The notes below the pieces were generated by a model that saw only the letters and a program-made list of their open reading frames with translations, did not search any database and had not been told where the DNA came from. Of a stretch of DNA of 21,878 nucleotides, positions 15,606 through 21,839 are shown piece after piece; position 1 is the stretch's first letter, and each line of letters begins with the position of its first letter. A program made the translations under genes and the position numbers. The DNA comes from CAZLYK01 sp964563495 (lineage in GTDB: Bacteria; Acidobacteriota; Blastocatellia; RBC074): NCBI GenBank assembly GCA_964563495.1, contig CAZLYK010000084.1, forward strand, positions 1 through 21,878, given 5' to 3'.

Positions 15606-17231
15606 ATGGCAAAGACCAAGACCTTGTCGCAGGCGGTCGACAAAGTGGTGGAAAAAATGCGCGGGGTCATGACTCGCAAGGAGATAATCGACGCCGTCCT
15701 GAAGCTCTATCACTCAAACGCCAAGAATCCCGGCTCGTCGATCATGAACGAATTGAGGTGGCGCAAAGAGATCGTCAAGCTGGGCAACGCGCAGTATGCC
15801 CGCGTCGACTGGGTGATCGACGGCGCGAAATTTCGAATCAAGGTCGAAGCCGATGACATGGCCCAGGGAGGCCTCAGCCCCAAATGGTTCGTCCCGTTCG
15901 ATCAGGTCATGACGCCGGTTGAATGCACCTTCGTTGCCGCCGATGGCGAGCTCATCCCGTTCTCGACCAGGACATTCGATTTTTCCAAGTTGACGAATGA
16001 AGAGCTCAAATCGATGCTGACCAACCTGCAAGAGCACATTCAGAAAAATCCATTGCTCGCTCTGGAGCTTTCCTCGCTTCTCCCTTTTGATCAAGACGAT
16101 CAAGACGATGAAGACGATGAAGACGATGAAGATTGGGAAGATGAATGGGACGATGATTTGGAAGACGAATGGGACGATGAAGAGATGAATGAGGAAGAGG
16201 TCCTCAACCAGGCGAGAGAGCTGCTGAAGGAGAAAGTGCCCCCGCAGGAGGTCAAGTATCACGACTTGACGGATTTTTATCGTAAGCATGAGGTGCAGGT
16301 TGGGGACTCGCTGATCGTGACGGTCCGGCCGAAGCAGAAGAGCTACGTCTTTGAACACGAGCCGGCGGCGAAAGTCCAGGAGTTCCTGATCAAACAGCGC
16401 GACAAAGAGATGCGCGATTTTATCCACCGGGCGATCGCCCGAAACCAGCGGGAGAGCGCGCGTGAAGTCATCTTCTCGGCTTACGGCATTTTTGCCTGGC
16501 TCAAGGAATATCCTTCCAGTCCATGGATGCAGATCGTCGAAGACGACGATGATCTGCGCCTGGTCGACATCACCGGGAACAATCTGGAGATCGCCTCGAT
16601 CGATTTCAGGACCATGTTCGACGTCTTCGGCGTCGATGAATCGACCAAGAGGAAGTTGAGTAAACGCCGATCCGGGATCGAGCAGGAGATCGATGATTTC
16701 CTGGACCGATACCATGCCGCGCTCGACCAGCTAACCGATCGGATGATCGAGGGGCCCGACTGGGGAGGACCGCCCAATCTGGTTTCCCGGAGCCGCCGGC
16801 CGCGCAGCCATAAGAAGGTCCTCGAGTACGATGACAAGCTGATCGATCAATTTTTCGAGAATCAAAAAAAGAAGAAAGGCAAGGCCGCGGCTGAGAAGAA
16901 GGCCGTCGATATCTCCATGCTCGCGGATTTCCTGATCGACTATTGTGATCAGTTGATGCTTGATTGCGTGAGCCTGGATGACCTCCTCGAGTTCCTTTTC
17001 GAATGGTATCCGCGCAAGGTGCTCAACTCTTCCCCGACTCAGGCCAGGGAGCTGGCCGAGAACATCCGGGATTTCTATCTCTACCTGGTTGAGGCGAAGG
17101 TCATTCACAGCGCCGCTTTTGCCAACGGAATCTACTCAATGCGTGAGCTGGCGGCGGAGAAAGTAGATCTCTATCATCGACTGCCCATGGAAGATTCCAA
17201 TGAATTGCTCCAGGAGCTCTTCGAGTGGTAG
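15606..17231 (+). CDS. Uncharacterised 541-residue protein: winged-helix-like N-terminus and acidic repeat tract
   Basis: I do not recognise this family. Residues about 5-68 (LSQAVDKVVEKMRGVMTRKEI and on to GNAQYARVDW) look like a small winged-helix or HARE-HTH-like fold by pattern only. Residues 162-198 are almost all Asp, Glu and Trp, encoded by 9-base in-frame repeats. A lysine-rich patch follows at 420-432 (NQKKKKGKAAAEKK). The C-terminal about 105 residues (ADFLIDYCDQLMLDCVSLDD onward) are predicted helical. No signal peptide or membrane segment is seen, so it is probably cytoplasmic. The start ATG at 15606 has AGGGAGA (15594-15600) upstream; a frame from 15558 adds 16 residues of repeat-derived sequence. 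It lies between the SLOG-membrane and TIR genes, 23 bases before the latter, which implies a joint function, perhaps as sensor, adaptor or regulator. Confidence 0.8.
   Translation: MAKTKTLSQAVDKVVEKMRGVMTRKEIIDAVLKLYHSNAKNPGSSIMNELRWRKEIVKLGNAQYARVDWVIDGAKFRIKVEADDMAQGGLSPKWFVPFDQVMTPVECTFVAADGELIPFSTRTFDFSKLTNEELKSMLTNLQEHIQKNPLLALELSSLLPFDQDDQDDEDDEDDEDWEDEWDDDLEDEWDDEEMNEEEVLNQARELLKEKVPPQEVKYHDLTDFYRKHEVQVGDSLIVTVRPKQKSYVFEHEPAAKVQEFLIKQRDKEMRDFIHRAIARNQRESAREVIFSAYGIFAWLKEYPSSPWMQIVEDDDDLRLVDITGNNLEIASIDFRTMFDVFGVDESTKRKLSKRRSGIEQEIDDFLDRYHAALDQLTDRMIEGPDWGGPPNLVSRSRRPRSHKKVLEYDDKLIDQFFENQKKKKGKAAAEKKAVDISMLADFLIDYCDQLMLDCVSLDDLLEFLFEWYPRKVLNSSPTQARELAENIRDFYLYLVEAKVIHSAAFANGIYSMRELAAEKVDLYHRLPMEDSNELLQELFEW
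16092..16136 (+). repeat. In-frame 9-bp tandem repeat in the acidic tract
   Basis: Units caagacgat, caagacgat, gaagacgat, gaagacgat and then the diverged gaagattgg follow each other without gaps; looser copies continue to about 16190. The unit length is a multiple of three, so copy-number change would lengthen or shorten the acidic tract without breaking the frame. Confidence 0.75.
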
Positions 17232-17254
17232 CCCGGGAATAGACAGGCAGGTAC

Positions 17255-18421
17255 ATGGCCAAGCCCTTCATATTTATCAGTTATGCGCGAGCCGACGCTC
17301 AGTTTGTGATTGGGCTGGCGGAGAAATTGCGCTCGGTGAGGGTCAGCCTCTGGCTCGACCAATTGGATATCAGACCTGGTGACCCATGGGAAGAGTCTAT
17401 CGAAAAAGCTCTCGAAGACTGTGAGTCTGTCTTGCTGGTTCTTTCCCCGGCGTCGATGGAGTCGGTAAACGTCAAGGATGAGGTGTCCTATGCGATAGAG
17501 GAGGGCAAAAGAATTGTCCCGTTGCTTTATCAGGCTTGTAAAATTCCGCTTCGCCTGCGCCGCCTCCACTATGTCGATTTTACGGCTAGCTTTGACGCCG
17601 GCATGAGCGCGCTGCAGAAAGCCCTTGAAGTCGACGAGGTTGTGATTGACCCCCCTGTTTCATCGCCTGTTGTCACAAATCCCCTTCAACCGAAGCCCGC
17701 CGGGAAACCTCATCAACACTTCACAGAAAGCCTTCCCGGCGGCGTGAGACTGGACATGGTCGCCATCCCCGGAGGATCGTTCATGATGGGATCGAAGACA
17801 TTTGGAAGCTCACAGCCGATTCACGGGGTGACCCTCAAACCGTTCTTTATCGGTAAATACCCCGTTACACAGGCGCAGTGGAAAGCGGTGATGGGAAATA
17901 ATCCGAGTCACTTCAAGGGTGACGATCTGCCTGTCGAAAGGGTCTCGTGGGATGATGCTCGAGAGTTTTGTCGAAAGCTGTCACAGATGGCCGGCAAAGA
18001 GTATCGTCTGCCGAGCGAGGCTGAATGGGAATTTGCGGCCCGGGCGGGGTCACCCGGAGACTATTGTTTCGGAAATGATGAGAGTCTTCTCCCCGGGTAC
18101 GCATGGTTTGAAAGGAATTCCGGAGGCAAAACACATTCCGTAGGGCAGAAAAAACCCAATAATTGGGGCCTGCATGATGTGCATGGCAACGTCTGGGAAT
18201 GGTGTGAAGATGGATGGCATGACAATTATGAAGGCGCACCGGCTGATGGATCAGCTTGGGTAGATGGCGGAGACCAAAGCTATCGGCACCTGCGGGGCGG
18301 GTCGTGGGGCGACTCTCAAGACGGCGCGCGGGCCGTCTCTCGTGACTACTACGATCCGAACTCTCGCAGCTTCGGTATCGGTTTTCGGGTAGTGAGTGCG
18401 GTGTGTCCCCCTTCTCAGTGA
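17255..18421 (+). CDS. TIR domain fused to FGE/SUMF1-type (C-type-lectin-fold) domain
   Basis: The protein has 388 residues. The TIR domain (about 4-125) shows FISYARAD (7-14), WLDQLDIRPGD (33-43) and the helix with the candidate NADase glutamate, VKDEVSYAI (E76), then RIVPLLY. A proline-rich linker (130-155) leads to a formylglycine-generating-enzyme-like domain (about 160-381): MVAIPGGSFMMGS, LPSEAEWEFAARAG, NVWEWCEDGW, RGGSWGDS and GFRVV. The cysteine pair that does copper-dependent catalysis in true FGE, expected after GGS, is absent, so this is a binding fold rather than an oxidase. The C-terminal segment resembles the variable region of DGR target proteins. It starts 23 bases after the acidic gene, in the same operon. 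The likely role is NAD+-derived signal production or NAD+ depletion on target recognition. No membrane segment is seen. Confidence 0.9.
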   Translation: MAKPFIFISYARADAQFVIGLAEKLRSVRVSLWLDQLDIRPGDPWEESIEKALEDCESVLLVLSPASMESVNVKDEVSYAIEEGKRIVPLLYQACKIPLRLRRLHYVDFTASFDAGMSALQKALEVDEVVIDPPVSSPVVTNPLQPKPAGKPHQHFTESLPGGVRLDMVAIPGGSFMMGSKTFGSSQPIHGVTLKPFFIGKYPVTQAQWKAVMGNNPSHFKGDDLPVERVSWDDAREFCRKLSQMAGKEYRLPSEAEWEFAARAGSPGDYCFGNDESLLPGYAWFERNSGGKTHSVGQKKPNNWGLHDVHGNVWEWCEDGWHDNYEGAPADGSAWVDGGDQSYRHLRGGSWGDSQDGARAVSRDYYDPNSRSFGIGFRVVSAVCPPSQ

Positions 18422-18435
18422 CACTGACCACTGGA

Positions 18436-18499
18436 GGGTCGGTCCGCGTAGCGGAGGCGCGTAGCGCCAGACCCTTCTGACTGCGCCGAAGGCGCAGTC
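18436..18499. repeat. Cluster of three palindromes 3' of the TIR-FGE gene
   Basis: Three GC-rich hairpins sit side by side: tccgc-gta-gcgga (18443-18455), ggcgc-gta-gcgcc (18456-18468), and gactgcgcc-gaa-ggcgcagtc (18479-18499). The first two are enclosed by gggtc (18436-18440) and gaccc (18470-18474), so they could fold as a cloverleaf. It starts 15 bases after the stop codon. It could stabilise the mRNA end, be a REP-type repeat, or be a cruciform tied to DGR target recognition. Confidence 0.65.
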
Positions 18500-18743
18500 G
18501 CCGGAGCTTGAACATTTGCCTGCGTGACGCTGCTGATGCCCATAAAAATCATTGAAAAATCAATCCTTGGTGCTGCTGCGTAACGGCTAATTATGTCCAC
18601 ACTTCGGTGGCGGCTCTGCCGCCCGATGTACTGAGCGGCGACTTCCGGATTCGCCTGCGCGACCCCATCGATTACCAACGTGCAATCATCGCTGTACAAC
18701 CCGGTAAGTAATACGGTAGATCCGCCAAATTCATCTCTGTTTC

Positions 18744-18932
18744 CTCATGTCAGGACACTTTTCTCAGGGTAAATGTCGCCAAGAAGCCAAGACGCCAAGG
18801 AGGTCTGGGGATAAAACCGATTACCCCAAATAAATTGACGATTTTTGCTCTTTTAACTTGGCGATCGTGGCGTCTTGGCGGAATATTCTCCGGCCAAATT
18901 TCCCCGTCTCGGGAAAAGTGCCCCGACATGAG
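18744..18932. mobile_element. 189-bp MITE-like element with 22-bp inverted ends and 9-bp target duplication
   Basis: The left end starts CTCATGTCAGGACACTTTTC. The right end, read in reverse complement, starts CTCATGTCGGGGCACTTTTC; 19 of 22 positions match. The direct repeat CTCTGTTTC lies immediately outside on both sides (18735-18743 and 18933-18941), as a transposition footprint should. Inside is a second, imperfect inverted repeat built of 'gccaag' words (18777-18799 with 18857-18880). There is no transposase gene, so it would depend on one encoded elsewhere. A similar single end is seen at 9692-9710. Confidence 0.75.
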
Positions 18933-19174
18933 CTCTGTTTCATAATTCGGGGCAGAACCATCGCCGGAATAAAATGGCGCCGGCATCGAATCTACCGTTA
19001 TGAAGATTCTGGATCAAGTATTTGCCGGTATTCTTCTAACCATGACGACAGTATTGAATTCTGCCCGGATCGAAATGAACTATTGGATAGTTTTATCAGC
19101 GCCTCAGAGTCATTCAGTGTGACCTCGATCCAGCAAGCGAAAATAATCAGGGGGTCGGTCAAATAAGGCCGGGC

Positions 19175-19221
19175 AAAGAAAAAGGCAATGCGGCATTGAC
19201 CCTAAATCAAGACGCATTGCC
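19175..19221 (-). terminator. Intrinsic terminator of tRNA-Lys
   Basis: On the minus strand GGCAATGCG (19213-19221) pairs perfectly with CGCATTGCC (19184-19192) across a 20-base loop. TTTTTCTTT (19175-19183) follows at once. It sits 26 bases past the tRNA 3' end and fits a rho-independent terminator. Confidence 0.8.
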
Positions 19222-19247
19222 TGAACGTAAGTGTTTGATTTAATTGA

Positions 19248-19320
19248 TGGGCCGTGTAGGACTCGAACCTACGACCCGATGATTAAGAGTCATCTGCTCT
19301 ACCAACTGAGCTAACGGCCC
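19248..19320 (-). tRNA. tRNA-Lys (anticodon CTT)
   Basis: The 73-base minus-strand cloverleaf is complete. The acceptor stem GGGCCGT pairs with ACGGCCC and has discriminator A. The D-arm contains AGCTCAGTTGGTAGAGC. The anticodon loop reads ACTCTTAATC with CTT in the centre. The T-arm reads GTAGG-TTCGAGTC-CTAC. CCA is not encoded, so it must be added after transcription. A promoter and a terminator of its own are visible on either side. Confidence 0.96.
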
Positions 19321-19367
19321 CAATTTGACTGCTCCCCCGCTATGGGGACGGTCAATCAAAGGGGCTC

Positions 19368-19396
19368 ATTTTTGACGATAAAAAAGGGATTGTCAA
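19368..19396 (-). promoter_or_regulatory. Candidate promoter of tRNA-Lys
   Basis: On the minus strand TTGACA (19391-19396) is followed after 17 bases by AAAAAT (19368-19373), a 4 of 6 match to the -10 box. Transcription would begin about 40 bases before the mature tRNA 5' end at 19320. Confidence 0.45.
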
Positions 19397-19445
19397 GACG
19401 CCGGTCAAAACTGGCGCGCTTGAAGGCGATAACTCGCCTCGTGGG

Positions 19446-19631
19446 CTACGACATCGAGTTCGACATCGATTCGAGCTTGGTTCCGATCTGCTGTAGAAGA
19501 TGGGCGACGTTGAGTCCCATGCCGGTCAGATAGATGAGCACGACGGTGCCGATCAATACGAGAAGGAGAGAGTATTCGACCATATCCTGGCCGCGCTCTT
19601 CGAAGAGGAATTGTTTCAGTCGATCAGCCAT
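19446..19631 (-). CDS. Flp/Fap-type (type IVb) pilin subunit
   Basis: This 61-residue protein has the Flp pilin plan. A short charged leader (MADRLKQFLFEERG) is followed by QDMVEYSLLLVLIGTVVLIY, which gives a cleavage site after Gly14, the conserved glutamate at +5 and tyrosine at +6, and a hydrophobic membrane helix. A short amphipathic tail follows (GLNVAHLLQQIGTKLESMS). Prepilin peptidase (TadV-type) would process it, and a Tad apparatus would assemble it into adhesive pili. No other tad/cpa gene is present here, so it would need machinery encoded elsewhere. No Shine-Dalgarno is seen before the ATG, but a near-consensus promoter lies 65 bases upstream. It is a single-gene unit between tRNA-Lys and the coiled-coil gene. 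Confidence 0.88.
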   Translation of the reverse strand: MADRLKQFLFEERGQDMVEYSLLLVLIGTVVLIYLTGMGLNVAHLLQQIGTKLESMSNSMS

Positions 19632-19958
19632 TCGTTAGAAAACGGTTTCAGTCTTTCGATTCGATTCTTAGTTTTCGCCAACCCTGAGGGTCGGGATTAT
19701 ACAACAGTGAGTCAGCTTATCAATGTAGATAATCAATAAGCCGGCAACAATCGCGGTTTTGTCAAAGCGATTCGAGGGGGGGTAAAGATGAAGGGGTCGG
19801 GAGGAAATCAAGGCAGGGAGGGGCAAATCTGACGGCGCCTTGATGAAACGAAGATCGATCAAATTACGACTTGGCGGTTGCAACCACGTTTGGAAGTTCA
19901 GGGCCAAAGGCAAACAGGGGTCATGACGTGGGTTGCCGACCGGAACTGGACGTCTCAG
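19632..19958. other. Intergenic region carrying the pilin promoter
   Basis: Apart from the pilin promoter (19696-19723), I see no gene or strong hairpin in this 327-base gap. Short G-rich runs (19776-19820) are present without clear structure. The stop of the coiled-coil gene marks its right edge. Confidence 0.5.
19696..19723 (-). promoter_or_regulatory. Sigma-70-type promoter of the pilin gene
   Basis: On the minus strand TTGATA (19718-19723) is separated by 16 bases from a perfect TATAAT (19696-19701). Transcription would start near 19689 and give a leader of about 57 bases before the pilin ATG. The leader includes a small accct-g-agggt palindrome (19681-19691). Confidence 0.6.
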
Positions 19959-20243
19959 CTATTTCAAGTCTTTGACCATTTGGGCGCGTACTTCCTGTTC
20001 TCGGACCATGGCGTTGCGCAGCAGTTGCTCGTAATGAGTGACTGAGCGCTCGGCGCGGGCGAGTTCTTCGCGCAGGGTGCGGACTTCGGCCTGGAGCTGG
20101 GCGATGTAGCTGACCGCCCGGCGCATGCGTTGATCCGGCGCCGACTCGAAGAGAGAGACGTTGTTGTACTGTTTTTCGACCTGACCCTCGTAAGTTTCGG
20201 GCTCCATGATCGGTTGATTGACTAGTTGAATCGCTGCACTCAT
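19959..20243 (-). CDS. Small coiled-coil protein of unknown function
   Basis: The protein has 94 residues and I do not recognise its family. After a short non-helical start (MSAAIQLVNQPIMEPETYEG), residues about 37-90 form a continuous heptad-like helix rich in Arg, Glu and Leu (MRRAVSYIAQLQAEVRTLRE onward), which suggests a coiled-coil dimer. There is no signal peptide or membrane segment. I chose ATG 20243 because AGGAGA (20252-20257) lies 8 bases upstream. A frame extending to 20453 adds 70 residues of unlikely composition. It is monocistronic, with no operon partner to hint at a role. Confidence 0.7.
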   Translation of the reverse strand: MSAAIQLVNQPIMEPETYEGQVEKQYNNVSLFESAPDQRMRRAVSYIAQLQAEVRTLREELARAERSVTHYEQLLRNAMVREQEVRAQMVKDLK

Positions 20244-20581
20244 TTTGGCTATCTCCTGTTTGCCTTTATTTTTAGTATTGTCTAGTTCATTCTGCAGCGC
20301 CCACATATCGAGATTTCCTCGACACATTTTTGCTGACATCAGAACGGGACTGGCAGTATCCCTTGCAGGCGGGGCATCAAGGACTACGCAAGACCTTAGA
20401 ATGATCAGACTGTTTATCGGGTTGCCCGGGCATTGGCTTGACACCTGTGACACCGGATTGATGACCAGCGTTTTGCCTCGGACGGGTGAATCAATAACGA
20501 AGATAAGAGCGTCGTTAAAATATAATTAAGACAACGAACTTAATCAGGAGGTGCTCCGAAGGGCGACTCAGACCAGGTTCT

Positions 20582-20621
20582 ACCGGGAACAGGGGGCGGG
20601 CGGAGGACGTGCCCGGTTTTT
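20582..20621 (+). terminator. Hairpin followed by T5, possible end of a small RNA
   Basis: ACCGGG (20582-20587) pairs with CCCGGT (20612-20617) around a G-rich loop that can pair further (gggc/gccc). Ts run to 20621. A TATAAT at 20521-20526 lies about 90 bases upstream but has no matching -35 box, so an independent transcript is only a possibility. Confidence 0.3.
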
Positions 20622-20847
20622 ACTGACTTACTTCTTCACTTCTTACTCAAACTTCTTAGATCGATCTTTGTCGATCGTCTTTCAATCAGTTCTACAGATA
20701 AAAAGTGTCTGTTCAAGTGGGGCTGATTCAGACACGAGGGAATATATCACAGAGACGATAAGCCGCAAAATAATTTTTATAGTTCGGGCAGAACTTTTTT
20801 TGAAGGGCTCTTTTGGGAGTGGGGAAAGGGGGAGCGAATGTGAAATA

Positions 20848-20856
20848 TGCTAAGAT
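20848..20856 (+). promoter_or_regulatory. Candidate extended -10 promoter of folD
   Basis: TGC-TAAGAT (20848-20856) fits an extended -10 element (TGn followed by a 4 of 6 hexamer). No -35 box is evident. A transcript would begin about 47 bases before the ATG at 20910. Confidence 0.3.
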
Positions 20857-20909
20857 CGGTCGAAATATAGCGGTTGTCATGGAGAGATCATTTGGAGGTG
20901 GATAAGGAA

Positions 20910-21839
20910 ATGGGAGCACAGGTCTTGAATGGGGCGGAGGTGGCCGAGCTGATCAAGCAAGGCGTCAAGGCGCGGATAGAGGAATTGGAGCGGCGGGGGG
21001 TAAAGCCGGGGTTGGCGGTGGTTCTGGTTGGTGATAATCCGGGGTCGAAGGTGTACGTCGGGAGCAAGGTTCGGGCGTGCCAGGCGCTGGGTTTGCATTC
21101 GGAAAAGTATGAGTTGCCGGTTGAGACGACGACCGAGGATTTGGTGGCGCTGGTCAACCAGCTCAACCGGCGCGACCAGATAGACGGGATTCTGGTCCAA
21201 TTGCCGCTGCCGTCACAGATCGAGACGCGCCGGATCCTGGAGGCGGTCGATCCGGCCAAAGATGTAGATGGATTCCACCCCATCAACGTCGGCCGGCTGG
21301 TGCGCGGGGAAGAGGCGCTCGTCGCGTGCACTCCGGCCGGGGTGATAGAGCTGCTCGATCATTATCAAATTCCGATTGCCGGCGCGCACGCAGTGGTTGT
21401 CGGGCGGAGCGATATTGTCGGCAAGCCCATGGCTTTGCTGCTCCTGCATAGACACGCGACCGTGACGATCTGCCATTCGCGGACCCGCGATCTGCCGGCG
21501 GTCGCGCGTCAGGCCGACATACTGATCGCCGCGATCGGGCGGACGGCCATGATCACCGGAGATTATCTTCGCGAGGGTGCGGTGGTCATCGATGTCGGGA
21601 TGAACAAGGCGACCACGCCGGACGAAGTCAATCGCATCTTCGGCGAAGCCGAGCGGCCGCGGCGGATGGAGGATCTGAGCAAACGGGGTTACACGCTGGT
21701 CGGCGATGTCGAGCCGCGCACGGTCGCCGAAAAGGCGTCCTGGTTGACGCCCGTGCCGGGCGGAGTCGGTCCGCTGACGATCGCTATGCTCATGAAGAAC
21801 ACTCTGCGCGCAGCCGAAATGCGCCGCGAAAAGAAATAG
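20910..21839 (+). CDS. folD: Bifunctional methylenetetrahydrofolate dehydrogenase / methenyl-THF cyclohydrolase
   Basis: This 309-residue cytoplasmic enzyme interconverts 5,10-methylene-THF, methenyl-THF and 10-formyl-THF using NADP, supplying one-carbon units for purine and formyl-Met synthesis. Family signatures are clear: SKVYVGSKVRACQALGL with the catalytic Tyr and Lys, GILVQLPLP, KDVDGFHPINVGRL, CTPAGVIELL, the dinucleotide-binding VVGRSDIVGKPMALLLL, VIDVGMN, GDVE, and the C-terminal TPVPGGVGPLTIAML. Length is close to the usual 280-300. I start at ATG 20910, which has GGAGGTG (20894-20900) nine bases upstream. An in-frame TTG at 20874 would add 12 non-conserved residues. It stands alone on the plus strand after a long leader, and its stop codon runs directly into an 'acaggatt' repeat. 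Confidence 0.96.
   Translation: MGAQVLNGAEVAELIKQGVKARIEELERRGVKPGLAVVLVGDNPGSKVYVGSKVRACQALGLHSEKYELPVETTTEDLVALVNQLNRRDQIDGILVQLPLPSQIETRRILEAVDPAKDVDGFHPINVGRLVRGEEALVACTPAGVIELLDHYQIPIAGAHAVVVGRSDIVGKPMALLLLHRHATVTICHSRTRDLPAVARQADILIAAIGRTAMITGDYLREGAVVIDVGMNKATTPDEVNRIFGEAERPRRMEDLSKRGYTLVGDVEPRTVAEKASWLTPVPGGVGPLTIAMLMKNTLRAAEMRREKK

Larger units (their letters stand above)
18422..19247. other. Gene-poor strip after the TIR gene
   Basis: I find no convincing gene in these 826 bases. They hold a palindrome cluster (18436-18499), a MITE-like element (18744-18932) and the tRNA terminator (19175-19221). A minus-strand frame of 94 codons (18415-18699) overlaps the palindromes and the TIR stop codon and has no ribosome binding site. 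A plus-strand frame stays open to the stop at 19164-19166 (tail SFSVTSIQQAKIIRGSVK). It is interrupted by the MITE-like element and may be gene debris. Confidence 0.5.
20244..20909. other. Long non-coding leader region before folD
   Basis: These 666 bases hold no convincing gene; a 100-codon plus-strand frame (20551-20853) is low-complexity and crosses the hairpins. Visible signals are TATAAT at 20521-20526, a hairpin with T5 at 20582-20621, an inverted repeat gtgtctg/cagacac (20705-20711 with 20729-20735), a weak agttc/gaact hairpin with a T7 run (20781-20801), and the extended -10 box at 20848-20856. Confidence 0.5.

Noticed and set aside
15714..16715. 333-codon minus-strand frame inside the acidic-protein gene
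   Set aside because: It is the mirror of a real gene. The acidic codons read backwards give long Ile/Val/Phe runs that mimic a membrane segment.
17730..18421. True formylglycine-generating (sulfatase-activating) activity
   Set aside because: The paired cysteines needed for copper-dependent oxidation are missing after the GGS motif, and no sulfatase gene is nearby. The fold is kept but the chemistry probably is not.
18415..18699. 94-codon minus-strand frame after the TIR gene
   Set aside because: Its C-terminal half is translated palindrome cluster and overlaps the TIR stop codon, there is no ribosome binding site, and I recognise no domain.
18422..19247. Local DGR template repeat or reverse transcriptase
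   Set aside because: No near-copy of the TIR-FGE 3' end and no reverse-transcriptase frame is visible downstream or elsewhere in the window.
19248..19320. tRNA-Lys as attachment site of an integrated element
   Set aside because: I see no repeated tRNA 3' segment in the window and no integrase gene.
20640..20909. Tetrahydrofolate riboswitch before folD
   Set aside because: The inverted repeat at 20705-20735 and the weak hairpin at 20781-20801 do not form the known THF aptamer pattern, and I cannot find its conserved core.
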